Below, in pieces: positions 33,111 through 45,386 of a DNA stretch of 64,000 bases. This stretch comes from Schistocerca nitens (lineage: Eukaryota; Arthropoda; Insecta; Orthoptera; Acrididae), in assembly GCF_023898315.1 (NCBI RefSeq), contig NC_064617.1:619123000-619186999 (forward strand), given 5' to 3'. The notes below the pieces were generated by a model. That model searched no databases, was not told the DNA's origin, and saw only the letters and a list, made by a program, of their open reading frames with translations. Each line of letters starts with the position of its first letter. The stretch's first letter is position 1. A program made the position numbers and the translations under genes.

Positions 33111-34879
33111 TTCAAACCAGTCTTGGTATGCTAGATACTCATTAGTCTCTGTGCAAGAAAGAGTGAAAAAAATTATTCATCTCACAATTAAACTTGTTGC
33201 TTCCTCATTCAGTCATATTAGTTTATTCGTTATTTCAATACAATCAGTGAGGAACTACTTTTTCGTCAAAATATGGCATTTTTTTCTGTGTTAATACTGA
33301 AAACCATTTGAGGTAGTGTTGGTACTTAGTTGTTGTGGAGGGCAAGTTGACTAAAACGAATTAATTAGGTTGTACATGCAAATAAACTTTGTTCTCGTGG
33401 ATTCTCAATATGAGTCGATCATGAGATACAGCTCAGACAGACAGACTGCGTCACCATTTTGTCGATAGAAGTGACGGTCGCTTTTGTAATGGAAAGTTTT
33501 CCAACAAAGTTTTTAGGTACTCCAACAAGTCCCCTGACAACACACACGTTCTATTGTCACCCCTTTCAAGCTGAAGTGGGCGCGCGGTCACTGAACAAGG
33601 CCGTCCAATGGGAGTGGAAGGGGACGTTGCAACTTCTCTACAAGCTGGCCAATCCTGCCGTTGCGCCTGCTCACTGCTCGCCTGCTTGTCTGAAACATTG
33701 TTAACTTTAATCAGCTAGTTTTGTATTTATACTTGACACCACAACAGCACATGTTTATTCCCATGAGCGGTGAATTGAATACGGAACTGTGTAAAATGAA
33801 ATAAAACCATTATTGATGCTTCTTGTATCGTTACTGCACTTAGAATCAAGTCACATTATAATAAAACAATCTCCACATGAACTGACTAGAGCAACGAAAC
33901 TGTTAGATTATATTAAAAGAAAACCAAAACTCGTACCCCCAAAATTTTTTATTTAACACACTCGCATTGAATTCATTTTAAGTCTGCCAGTACGATCAGT
34001 TTAGTGAGATTTTTTTCTTGAAAACTGGTTCAGGAAGGACGGTGTAATCCAAACTGACTAAAAGAACTCTCGCAAATGTTATGCTCATTACAGTCCACCA
34101 TTTGTAATGTACCCTATTGGTATTAATGCTTGCATTTGAGGAGGGCAGACTTACATTTTACGGATTGGACCGCTTCAACTGTCCCTGACACTGTCCACTT
34201 GTCCAGTGTCTTCGCATTTCGACTTAAATATGTATTGATTTACATTCATTAGCTGTTCCCTTGGTTATTTTATACATTATAAATGAAACATACACAACAC
34301 TGGTGTAATATTTTACGAATCAGTTTTCGGCTGTTATGCCATTATTAGATACAAAGGTAAGTATTGTGCAGTTAAATTTTTTTTGGATGAAACATTGTAC
34401 ACTAATGCATGTACAGAGTATCTTCATTTCTAGAGATGGAAAATGTTAATGTTAGAATTAGTAATAAAAACAAGATGGATAATTTCAGTGCAAATGAGAT
34501 GCAAGATTATTTTACTAAAATAAAATGTGTGACACATTAAATAATGAACTATATACAAATTACAACAGTTCTACAAGGAAGAAAATAATTGAGCAATACA
34601 CTTTGGTAACATATCCAAAAGATGTGGCTGAACAAAATAATCTTGTCTTTAATAGGTCCTAAACTATGGAAAGATAAGACATAATACTGATAATAAGCAG
34701 GTGAGTGAATCATATGTGATTAAAAAAAATATTTTTAACACAACGAGAAAAATTATATAATAGAAATAAATAAAATGGGGCTGAAATGCCTTCTAAACCC
34801 GCTGGGCAAACAGGTAATAGGATTGTGGAAAGGGCCAAAGGTTGAGGTCAGTTTCTCCTTCTAATTGTGATTTATTGTA
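33111..34879. other. No recognisable feature
   Basis: AT-rich sequence with a modest GC-richer patch at 33560-33690. The 81-codon ORF there (33459-33704) resembles nothing I know. No repeats are seen. Confidence 0.5.
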
Positions 34880-35430
34880 ATTTAATAACCTTTACAACCA
34901 AATCGGTACATAGCCGTATCTTTACCAAATGCAACTCTTTCACAGCAGAAGGCCTTCAACAAGAAATCTTAACAAGCTAAAAATTTCCAATTAACATAGC
35001 AATAAAATAATTCAAAAACAACATACGCAAAGTGTAATACAAATAGCTGAGGGCCACAAATTTCAGAACTTCAGAATATGTTACCATAGACCTTTAAAGG
35101 CAGAAGGCCAGCATGCTTAACAGGAATCTTAAAAATCAACAAATAAAAATCCAATTAAGATAGCAATAATATAATTTAAAGAGGCAACATATGAAGCGTG
35201 CAATACCAATGGCTGAGAGCCACAATTAAACTTCAAAATTTTTAAATATATTACCATACTCTTTAAAGGCAGAAGGCCGCAGTGTTTAAGCTCGAAAGAT
35301 AAATTTAAAAATTAATTTTTGCAAAATTTTAAGCAAACAAAACAAATAACCATAAGCCTAAAATTTAAAATAGCTGGCAACAGATAATTAAACACTCAGA
35401 AGGCCTCCAGGGAGGTCGGTCTGCCCTTAT
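34880..35430 (+). repeat. Degenerate tandem repeat, about 130-170 bp units
   Basis: The marker cagaaggcc recurs near 34947, 35099, 35268 and 35397. Between markers the same order of phrases appears (aatcttaa, aattaagatagcaataatata, gcaataccaatggctgag). Units are AT-rich, diverged and uneven in length. Confidence 0.7.
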
Positions 35431-35789
35431 TCACTTAGGCGAGACAGGTGGTGAGCCCAACTATACTTGATCCGTCGGGACCCAACCAGGAGACAGCCAC
35501 CGACCGACCGACACAACGACTTGCTTCCCATCAATCAGTACATGGGAACTCAAACAGATAATGTTACGGATGTAATTATCCACATTCAAATATGTACAAA
35601 CACTGTGCTGTTCACAGGAAAACCTCCCAAACAGTGAACCACCGAAACGAATCACAACGTGAATGGACGAGGCTTGGGTACGTAAGAAACCACACTCAAC
35701 TTTGACGTCCTGGGTCGGTGAACCGCGAAGCTCGTAGCGATCGGAGAGCTCCACACACGCTGCGACACTTCGCAGGGACCGGCAGTGGA

Positions 35790-35988
35790 GCCGGCCGAAG
35801 TGGCCGTGCGGTTAAAGGCGCTGCAGTCTGGAACCGCAAGACCGCTACGGTCGCAGGTTCGAATCCTGCCTCGGGCATGGATGTTTGTGATGTCCTTAGG
35901 TTAGTTAGGTTTAACTAGTTCTAAGTTCTAGGGGACTAATGACCTCAGAAGTTGAGTCCCATAGTGCTCAGAGCCATTTGAACCATTT
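35790..35988 (+). mobile_element. tRNA-derived SINE, family A
   Basis: Full-length copy with A-box-like gtggccgtgcgg, B-box ggttcgaatcc and end gaaccattt. Flanked by a perfect 14-bp duplication ggaccggcagtgga at 35776-35789 and 35989-36002. The perfect duplication suggests a young insertion. Confidence 0.96.
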
Positions 35989-36455
35989 GGACCGGCAGTG
36001 GACCCAGCGACTGCAGCGCGCGGAAATATCTTCCCTGGTCCGCAACAACCGACCGAGTGCCTGCTGGTCCGTCGCGACTGCTGCTCCGTCGCGACTGCAC
36101 TGCTGGTGGGTCTCCCACTCACTTCCAGACACACGACTGCGGAAATACTGGGTTGGATCCAACCATGCAGAGGAAACACGCCTACTGGCTAAACGACATC
36201 TCTGCACTAGGGAAGGACCGGCACAAGTTCCACAAGATGGTAACTGAAGGGACCTAGAAGCGCTCAAAGAACCAGTCACACGTCGCCCGATGAGACGACC
36301 GACCTCTCGGAGCCAGCATGCCGACAACATTTAAAATAACTTGTCTAAGGAAATCACGCCAACTGCACACACAACCTGACAAACACTTGCATGAAGACCT
36401 AACGATACCCACCATTCACTAAGCACACACGAAGACAAATCGGGAGCCAATGCGT

Positions 36456-36456
<1 letters not shown>

Positions 36457-36486
<30 letters not shown>
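36457..36486. repeat. (CA)15 microsatellite
   Basis: Pure CA tract inside the GC-rich dispersed repeat. Confidence 0.95.
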
Positions 36487-36487
<1 letters not shown>

Positions 36488-37159
36488 CTGACTCATGAAC
36501 GATCGGCGAGCCAAAACGCGTTGTCCGGTAGGACGACCGACCGACGATCCCCCACGACCGTGGTCCGGCTCAAGTGATGCGTGGTGGCAATGGTCGGGCG
36601 AGCCATGTCGACGCAGGCCTCACTGCTGCTCCAACCCAACTACACAAGAGCCGCATTGCAACTCCCGACTGGCAGGTCCGGACTGCGCTCCAGACGCGTT
36701 CCAGCTGACTGGAAGACCCAAATTCCCCACGCGAACTTGCAACCCGAACTCACTGCTGGCACGTACCAACTGATTCCACGACAGACGACAACTGGGAAGT
36801 AATAACAGTGCAGCAAAGATACTACGAGAGGGGATATATCGACACGCGTTGCTACCGCCGCTCACGGTCAGGCAGAGCAGCAACTTAGTGACAGTAGTAA
36901 TTTAAATTAACGTAGTGAGGTGGAAGTACGTTAAAAACAGGGTGTAAAATAGATGATGGCGGGAACACGAGACACGCACGTCTCAGGGGCATGTGAGTAA
37001 GAGGAGTAATTTACGACACGGCCTCGATGGTGTTACGAGTAGTATCTGCAGTTAGAAGCGGCGAGTAAGGGAACTGTGTCTGCTCACTCGGTACTAAGAT
37101 TAGGTACTGAAATAATATGTACGAATGCAGATTGTAACGCATCAACGACAGTCACCTTA

Positions 37160-37535
37160 CAAAGGATAAAAGAACAGATTCACAAAATTAAAGACCAATG
37201 TCTTTAACATTGTTCTCCTGCAAAATTCTTGAAAACTGTAAAACTTCTTGGGACAGAAAAATTTCTATCCATAAATCAGCATGGATTTAAAAAGCATCAC
37301 TCGCACGAAACACAGTTTTCCCCTTATTCACATGATATCTTTTGAGCCCTGGATGAAGGTCACACACTCCTAGATTTCCGGGAAGGCGTTTCGCATGGTG
37401 TCTTACTGCAGACTGTTAATGAAGCTACGAACATACGGGTTTGCTTCTCAGATATGTGAGTGTTTCAAAAGCTTCTTAAGTAATCGGAGCCAGTACATTG
37501 TCCTCGATGGACTTGTGGGCTGTATTGTAAAAATG
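37160..37535 (+). pseudogene. LINE reverse transcriptase relic
   Basis: Translation in shifting plus-strand frames gives fragments typical of a CR1/Jockey-like reverse transcriptase: a block like the RPxSLTxxxCKILE segment, then HGFKKHHSC, then LLDFREGVSHGVLLQ around motif A, then FLSNRSQYIVL. The catalytic Asp of motif A appears shifted or altered, and several frameshifts are present. It stops abruptly where the RTE relic begins. It is unrelated in sequence to that element. Confidence 0.6.
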
Positions 37536-38654
37536 TCACGATGATCTCTCCATTGGCAAAAAATTCAGTAGTAATCCCCTACTTGGATTTCCGGGAAGGG
37601 ACTGCCAAGGGGGACGTGACCATGAGAAAAAGATTGAGTAACTTGCTGCGAATCGGGGCGTGGAATGCCAGAAGTTGGAACGTCATAGGGAAATTAGAAA
37701 ATCTGAAAAGGGAAATGGAAAGGCTCAATCTGTATGTGGTAGGACTCAGTGAAGTGAAATGGAAAGAACACAAGGATTTCTGGTGAGGCGAGTTAGGGTA
37801 ACATCATCAGAAAAAAATGATATAACGGGGGTAGGATTCGTTATGAATAGGAAGATAGCCCAGAGACTAAGATACTGTGAACAGTTCAGTGGTAACGTTG
37901 TTCTTGCCAGAATCGACAGCAAACCAACACCGGCAATGACAGTCTAGGTATAGATGCCGACGACACAAGCAGAAGATGAAGAGATAATGAAACTATATGA
38001 GGATGTCGGAAGGGTAATTCACCATCGTAAAGGGAGATGAAAATGCGGTTGTAACGGCGGAGCAGAAGAAATGGTTACAGGAGGATATGGGTCTTGTAGA
38101 AGGATAGAGAGAGGAGAAGGAATAATTGAGTTGTACAATAAATTTCAGCTTGTAATAGGGAATACTCTGTTCAGGAATCGCAGGTGTAGGAGATATACTG
38201 GGAAAAGGCCTCGTTTTACAACAAGGTTCCAATTGGATTACATCATGGTCTGGCAGAGATACCGAAATCAGATATTTGATTATTAGGGATACCCAGGAAC
38301 AGATACAGACTCAAATCACACTTTAGTATTGATGAAGACTGCTCTGAAGTTTAAGAGAATCGTCTGGAGAAATCGCAGGAAGTGGGATATTGATATACTG
38401 ACGAATGATGAAACAAATTTGAGGTTCGCTAAGGGCTGGGTACTGCGATGAGGGACCCCAGAATAGACAGTTCGGCTGAAGAGGAAGGGACATCTCTAAA
38501 AAGGGCAGTCAAAGATGTTGGACAGACAAACGTAGTTGGAAGGTAGGTAACTGCGAAGAAACCTGTGGTAACAGATGAAATACTTCAACTGATCGACGAT
38601 ATAAGGAAGAACAAAGATGTTCAGGAATAGCCAGGAATGGTAAAGGTAGGTAAA

Positions 38655-38930
38655 CTTTCCAGTTGTGTCTCAAGAGTGGCCGTCGGGTCCGACGACTACC
38701 ATGTCATTCTCTGTCCATAACGGCATCGGATACGTTTTGTGGGGTAACGTGCCAAGCACACCGCTCTCTCGGTTGTTCTCGGCTACTTGACCTCGGAACC
38801 GCTAATAGCTGGCCCAGGCTGAGAGCACCCCTTACCACCCGTCCTACCAAGCAAAAATCCCTGGCAGTACCGGGATCCTAATCCAGATCTCTGGTACGAT
38901 AGTCAGCCGCGCTGAACAGCCAGCTACAGA
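38655..38930 (-). mobile_element. tRNA-like SINE inserted in the RTE relic
   Basis: On the minus strand the head (ggctgttcagcgcggctgac, then gatctggattaggatcccgg) resembles a tRNA with a degenerate B-box, and the rest is GC-richer than the flanking LINE relic and interrupts it. I could not fix a target duplication. Family recognised from memory of locust repeats, so confidence is moderate. Confidence 0.5.
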
Positions 38931-40479
38931 AGAGGACAAAGGCAGTAGGATAGCAAGATTAAACATTTAGAAACGAAATAAATAGGAAGTACAGGGTAAC
39001 TAAAGCGAATCGGTTGCAGGAAAAATGTTGAGAAGACGAAAAAGGAATGATCGTCGAAAGGATTGTCTCAGGATACAGCAAAGTTAAAACAACTCTTGGG
39101 GTAAGTAAAAGCAATGGAAGTTTCACTTTTAAATGCAGAGAGAAGAGCAGATAGATAGAAATGGTACATTGAACGCCTCTGGTGACGTGGCAGAAGGAAA
39201 AAAAAACTGGAGTCTATTTAGAAGACATAGGGGATCCAATATTAGAATTTTAAAAATCGCTAGAAGAGTTGAAATCAAATAAGGTAGAAAGGGCTGATCA
39301 TTTTTCACCGGAATGTCTGAAATCAATGGGGGAAGTGCCAACAAAACATAGATCCCAGTTGGCGTGTCGATTCTATGAGACTGGTTACGTATCGTGAGAC
39401 CTTCGGAAAAGTATCATCCACACAGTTCGGAAGGCAGCAAGGGCAGGTAAGTCCTATACTTATCGCTTAATCAGCGTAACAGCTCATGCATCCAAGATGC
39501 TGGCAAGAATTATATACAGAAGAATGGAAAAGAAAATTATGGATCCGTTAGATAACGATGAGTTTGGCTTTCGGAAATGTAAAGGTACCAGAGATTAGGT
39601 TCTGACGTTATAGTTGATAATGGAAGCAAGACTGAAGAAAAATGAAGGCACGCACTTAGGATTTGTCGACGAAGAAATGACGATTGACAATATAAAATGT
39701 TCGAAATTCAGATGAAATGAGGAGTAGGTTACATGGAAAGAAGGGTGGTGCAAATATGAGATATATAGAAGAACCAAGGGAGTACAATGAGACTGGAAGA
39801 CCAAGAATGAAGTGCTCGAATTAAAAAGGGTGTAAGACAGGTATGTGGCCTTTCGCTCCTCCTCGTCAGTCCATACATCGAAGAAGTAGTGACTGAAATA
39901 AAACAAAGGTTCAGTAGTGAGATTAAAATTCAGGGTGATAGGATACCAGTACTAACATTTGTTAATGACACTGCTATACTGAGCGGAAGTGAAGAAGACT
40001 CACAGGATAAGGTGAGTGAAACGAGCAGTCTAATGAGTACAGAATATGGATTGAGCGTAAACAGGAAACAGACAAAAGTATTTACAAGTAACACATTTGA
40101 TTTTAGTAAGATGCTTAACATCAGAATTGGTGATCACGAAACGGATGTTGAGGAATTTCGTTATCTTGGAAGCAAGATAATCCAGGACGCACGAAGCAAG
40201 GAGGACAAAAAAAGCAGACCGGCACAGGCAAAGAGGTGAGCCCGGAGAAGAGAAATCAACTGGTATCATTCATAGGCCAAAACTTAATTAGAAAACTGAA
40301 TTAATGCTTTGTGAGATACAGTTGTCATTTTTTAAACACCCGGAAAGTGGTATTAGTCTTAACCATTGCATTTTTTAATTTTATACTGTCTTAAGCGTTT
40401 CAGCCTTACGCCGTTCTCAAAGGCTCAAACGATCTACACACTTTTAGGTAAACTAAAATGAATTTGTCAAACATAATAT

Positions 40480-40728
40480 ATGAGATGGAGGACCCTGAAC
40501 CGCATAAGAATATGTGTGGACCCAGTGAAAAGAAACATAATCAGATGGGGCCATTATAACGTGAATAACGACAAATGTGATTGTGGTGGTGCTGTGCAGG
40601 ACACGGAACACCTCTTGGCCTGTCTAATTTACCCCAACAGATACAGGAACGACGATTTGTTGTCTGATAAGAAAGAAGCCCTCGTCGTGGCCCAATGCTG
40701 TGCTGAAAGACTAAGATTGGCTTCCTGA
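40480..40728 (+). pseudogene. C-terminal zinc-knuckle fragment of another LINE
   Basis: An 82-codon frame contains TLNRIRICVDPVKRNIIRWG and then KCDCGGAVQDTEHLLACLI. This is the CxCG...TxxHLLxC end typical of Jockey/I-like reverse transcriptases, not of RTE. It interrupts the RTE relic and carries no other domain, so it is a 5'-truncated insertion. Confidence 0.7.
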
Positions 40729-41399
40729 CACGAAAAACTCAATGAAGTCAATTTGGGCAGCCATACAACTGACCCTAACTGAACTAGAGAAAATACAGAC
40801 GGGCCATAGCAAAGAAAGACGTTTCAAAAAAATATAAATTTGCTAAAATTGAATGCAAAATTAAGCGTCAGAATATCTATTCTGAGATTCTCTCCCTGAT
40901 GTGTGATCTTATACGAAAGCAAAGTGTTGACGATAGACAGACGAAAGCAGAATAAAACTTTTTTAAAATTTGCTGATGAAGATGAGATAGGTAGATCGGA
41001 TAAATAATGAACAGGTGCTGAACCGAATTGGGAAGATAAGAAGTTTATGATACAACTTGACTACAAGAAAACGTCAGCTGTAGGACACATCCCGCTTAAG
41101 AAGGGAACGTCAGTTTGATAATGGAGGGAAGTGTGAAGGGTAAAAAATCGTAGAGGCAGTCCAAGGCTTCAAATACAAGATTGAAGTAGTTATCCAGAAA
41201 TGAAGAGGCTTGCACAGGCCAGATAGGTGTGCATAGCTGCATCAAATCAATGTAATAATGAATAATTAGTGTACTACTGACTATGAAAGATCACTAGTAG
41301 AATAGCTGTAAACAATTGAACCTAATACGTACATGTAGATTTTAGGAACGATGAACCCAAAAAGATATGTTTGACAAAATAACGTAAACATAATTCCTA

Positions 41400-41960
41400 C
41401 ATGGCAGTTTCATTTTTGAGCCATCGCTCTTCTCACTGGTTTGATGCGGCCCAACAAGAACTCCTGCAGTAACCTGTTCATCTCGGAGTAAGATTTGCTG
41501 CTTACGTCCTCAATTATTTGCCGTATATTTCCAATTTCAGCATTGCTCTACAGTTACTACCAGCTATAGGTCCCTTTAGTTCCATGTAGGTTGGTCCCTA
41601 TGTCTTATCACCTGTCCTACCATCCTATTCCTTCTTCTTGTCAGTTTTTTCCACATGTTCCTCTCTTCCCAATTTGGCGGAGAGCCTCATCCCTTACCTT
41701 ACCAGTACTCCTAATTTTCTGCATTCTTCTGTAGCACATCATCTCAAACGTTCCGATATTCTCCTATGCCACTTTTCCTACAGTCCGTGTCCCACTACCA
41801 TAAGATGCTCTGCTCCAAACGTACAGTCCCAGAAATTTCTTCTTCAAGCATCCAAAAACTGATATTAGTCTTGACCACTGTACTTATTGCTTTAATGCTG
41901 CTTTACGCGTTTCAGCCTTGGCCCATACTAGAAGAGTCAGTCTGTAGCACATTACTGGGT
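41400..41960 (-). pseudogene. RTE LINE 3' fragment
   Basis: On the minus strand the sequence gives the RTE C-terminal region (ERFEMMCYRRMQKIR, then a QIGKRGTC-like block) and the characteristic 3' end near 41440. It faces the plus-strand RTE relic tail to tail. A shorter piece of the same region lies near 40348-40410. No catalytic part remains. Confidence 0.7.
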
Positions 41961-42269
41961 ATAAGTAACGTAGAAGACTGCATGCAGCAGTGAAAAGTAA
42001 GAGAGGCTACAGATATTGTTTAACGCTACTGAATATGAACAGGGAGTTTGGTTCTGAATCAGTCTGTGATCGAAAGAACTTTTCATTTGTCTGATTACTA
42101 GTTTCGATCAATTATGATGATCCTCAGATTCGTTAGGAGGGACAGAATAGTGCAACACAATAAGAAATTATTAGTATTAACATGCACCTAATTATTAGTA
42201 TTAACATACACATAAAAGTGTGGGAAGCGGTTAAATATCATCGTATGGAAAAATGCCTCTTCCAGTGTA

Positions 42270-43110
42270 TCCTCTCTTAGTTTTCTCTGAAAAAATAGCG
42301 AAAGTTTTCAGAAAGGCGACTCATTTGAACTAAATTAAAAGTGATATATGTAACAGGTGCAGTCAACAACCGCCACGAGAGAAGAACACTTTATTTTATG
42401 GTGGTAAGTGATTCTGCTATCTCACGGGGCTCGTGCTTCGAAAGGAAAGTATTATTTTAAATACAGAGTGCTGTACGAAGATAGTTGACTTTTTTTTCTA
42501 CCAGCATCGACTAAAACTAGTACAGCGGGGCCTGTGTCTGACTGGTACTGAAGATCGACAACGTCATTGTTTGGAGGCCAATGACCGAATCATTCTCAGC
42601 ATACCTTGCACAAAAGTAGCACGATACTAAGAACGATCGGCAATGCATGCCAGTGCCGCTTCCTGCTTTGTTCAAAGAAATTAATGACAGAACATGGTTG
42701 GTGTAAATTTGGTCATAAACTGGTTTAATCTCACTTAAAGCCAGTGAACAACGCGTACACGTGCAGATACTTACAGAATAACTCAACTCAGCTGCGTAGG
42801 AAACGGAAGACAGCCTACAACTGAGCTAGCGCTCAAAAACTAACAGCAAAATACAAAGAAAGTGGAAGTACTAATGCACTTTCTTGCTGTAGCAAACAAA
42901 TTTTACATGTCTCTGACTCTCTGCGGTGTTCTGATTTGAAATTCAGACCGCCAGTATCTTTTGGAGGGTATCTAAGTTTTACAGTATCCACTGACAAGAA
43001 ATTTTTGTGTAATTCATTAAAGAAGGGAAAGTGCACATACTCTCTAGACCTAGCTTCTGCCCTTAACATTAACGAGGAAAACATGTGTATTTTGTATAGA
43101 GACATCTCAT
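42270..43110 (-). repeat. LTR-like block A (3' end of the element)
   Basis: Aligns with block B over several hundred bases. Shared phrases in order include gccacgag, gtgattctgcta, gactggta, cttacagaataa, caggaaacggaagac-like and tgcacatac. Divergence is high, and it looks old. Confidence 0.6.
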
Positions 43111-44761
43111 CTCCTCTTGAAGCGTTGCTCTATTGCCGTATGTGTGACCTGTGCTAGATATTCTCATTTTCGTACGTGTCCAGGAAACATTGGCAAAAAA
43201 CAAAACATAATGTGTAATATTGCTTCCAGATACGTTAAGTATCATATCCATGATTACTTTGGCTCCCAAGTGTTTAAAGAAATTCCGGTGAGTTCATAAA
43301 TAACAAATGGTGACTAGTGGATCCTTTTTTGCTCAAGATTTGCTCAAGACATCGTGACAGGCTATTAGAGATTTGATTTTCACTTCAGATTGACTATGAC
43401 TGATGGAGCTTTTTATCAGTAATGCAAATTGATTTTCAGTCATAGTAAGTTTTTCAATACTTTTTATCCTTTTTTACTATGAGGTAGATTCTTGATACTG
43501 TTGTGGTTGGTTGATTTTGGCTTGACACATTACTATGTAGACCCGGTGTCTTCATGTTGTGGATGATGGGGAATAGATTGGAAAATTTTGACTAGTACAC
43601 TACGTACACTCGACGTCTTCAGTACCCAGTAATGTGGGAGTGAATGATCGGCCTGGAGAGGCGGTGCGTTGCCTCACCCCCCCCCCCCTCCTTCCCTCCC
43701 CAACCTACAGGTCGTTGACCTCAGCCAAGCTGAAAAGCGAGATCAGTCCAGTTGCAGCGGGCGTCGTAAAAAGTTGGCGACCACTTGTGCGCCTGGCCAG
43801 AGCTGCGAGAGGATTGCTAACTCTTCCTATCACACGTGACAGTTACCATGTAACAGATGAGAAAGTAGCATTAGTTTTATCCAGGGTGTCGACATGTGCG
43901 AAGTTGCCAATGATATGAGCCATGAATAAACTGCTTATCCTTTTAAATTAACTTTCGATTATGTAAAGCAGTCACGCTCCATAACCGTGGTGACTTGTAC
44001 TTTTCACCGTATTTAGGTTGGTAGTGGTACTTGCGTATCCACTGACTCTACGAACTACTGATATTTAAAAGTAAACAGATCATATTACTCTTAGCAAAGT
44101 TTGTAATTCATTTCTCCTTTATTTATAGTAATAACTTCGCCACATTCAGTACAGGTGAATCTGTTTATGACACTTAGCTACACCCCACGCACAGAAAGAA
44201 ATTTTAAACTTCGTACACGCGCAAAACTACGCATCGCATATTGGGTCTGTAGCAGGGCGTAACACTGTCGGCTGCCATATTGACAGGTGACTCTTCGCAG
44301 CAATCGCTACACAGTTCTTCCGCGCGCCTGATTTTAAAAGCATTAATGTTGTTCACTTCCTGCAGATTCACAAGATTTTCAGCGTTCATCGTATTTGTTA
44401 CACGCATCCACCCGATTTGCAGCTTGGCTACTGTGAGCACTCATATGTTTCAGTCGCATTTTGTTTCACTCTGGTGATACAGTTTCCATGATATGAGCGT
44501 CCTAGCTTGTGTATTTAATTCACCATGAGCGTTGCGATGAAATGCTTTGTTTCTATGCGCATTCACTTGATTTCTCTCTACAAGAAATATTGTACCTGTT
44601 ACCATAGTTTTATATTGTTTTTACGAAGTTTCTCAAGTTATACGTGCTTTCTTTAGGAAGTGTTTTGATAATTTAAGCAACGGTTTCCTTCTTCAGTAAT
44701 GTTACTTAGCCGCTTTGTTACCAGTTTTGGAACGCATCGGTCAGACACTTTCACTCTAGCC
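43111..44761. other. No recognisable coding; C tract at 43677-43688
   Basis: If the surrounding LTR element is real, this is its eroded pol region, but I see no reverse transcriptase, RNase H or integrase motif on either strand. A run of about 12 C's interrupts it. Confidence 0.45.
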
Positions 44762-45000
44762 AGTCCGCCCCCGGTAGTTGAGTGGTCAGCGCGACAGACT
44801 GTCAATCCAAAGGGCCCGGGTTCGATTCCCGGCTGGGTCGGAGATTTTCTCCGCTCAGGGACTGGGTGTTGTGTTGTCCTAATCATCATCATTTCATCCC
44901 CATCGACGCGCAAGTCGCCGAAGTGGCGTCAAATCGAAAGACTTGCCCAGGCGAACGGTCTACCGGACGGGAGGCCCTCGTCACACGACATTTCATTTCA
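44762..45000 (+). mobile_element. tRNA-derived SINE, family C (copy 1)
   Basis: The head is a good tRNA-like sequence (ggtagttgagtggtcagcgc, then gggttcgattcccgg). The body has caccatcatcatt-like repeats and gtcgccgaagtggcgtc, and the tail is made of ATTTC units. Flanked by a perfect 13-bp duplication tttcactctagcc at 44749-44761 and 45001-45013. Confidence 0.94.
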
Positions 45001-45135
45001 TTTCACTCTAGCCCAATGGTTTAGACAACAGAATTACATTTACGAATGCAGAAAAGGATAGGACACTGTGTTTCCTTCACCTGTACATAGTGATCTCCTA
45101 GGCTCCTAAATGTGTCGAAATGTTTTAGAAAGAAT

Positions 45136-45386
45136 GAAATGAAATGATCGTATGGCATTGTTGGCCGGGAGGCGCCATGCGGGGAAGTTCGGCCGCCGTA
45201 TTGAAAGTCCTTTTTTTAGTTGACGCCACTTCGGCGGCTTGCGAGTCAATGATGATGAAATGATGATGAACACACAACACCCAGTCACCACGAGGCAGAG
45301 AAAAATCCCTGACCCCGCCGGGAATCGAACCCGGGACCCCGTGCGCGGGAAGCGAGAACGCTACCGCAAGACCACGAGCTGCGGAC
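45136..45386 (-). mobile_element. tRNA-derived SINE, family C (copy 2)
   Basis: Minus-strand copy with B-box complement (gggaatcgaacccggg) near 45320 and tail gaaatgaaatg at its left end. Flanked by a perfect 12-bp duplication tttagaaagaat at 45124-45135 and 45387-45398. Tail to tail with copy 1, only 135 bp apart. Confidence 0.93.

Larger units (their letters stand above)
35431..36895. repeat. GC-rich dispersed repeat, unclassified
   Basis: The block is clearly GC-richer than its surroundings, with many CGAC/GACCG steps and no frame with a known domain. The sharp composition step and the tandem units just upstream suggest they form one element. I recall similar sequence from orthopteran genomes but cannot classify it. 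A SINE with clean target duplication sits inside it. Confidence 0.55.
37541..41260 (+). pseudogene. RTE-type LINE relic, heavily decayed
   Basis: The endonuclease start is clear (37541-37786: LLRIGAWNARSWN, YVVGLSEVKW), followed by VGFVMNRKIA and LARIDSKPTPAM, each in a different frame. The reverse transcriptase survives in pieces (39300-39700: RIIYRRMEKKIM, DEFGFRKCKGT). At 39889-40239 the motif C Asp pair is changed (TFVNDTA instead of FADD). The last part (40990-41260) matches the C-terminal end of the RTE copies at 11.1 and 15.1 kb. Insertions of a SINE-like repeat (38655-38930) and another LINE piece (40480-40728) split it. It is an older relative of the 11-14 kb element. Confidence 0.75.

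Noticed and set aside
33459-33704. 81-codon ORF in a GC-richer patch
   Set aside because: No similarity to any family and no splice or promoter context that would support an exon.
44762-44840. A tRNA gene (aspartate-like)
   Set aside because: It is the head of a SINE: a SINE body, an ATTTC tail and target duplications follow, and the acceptor stem does not pair.
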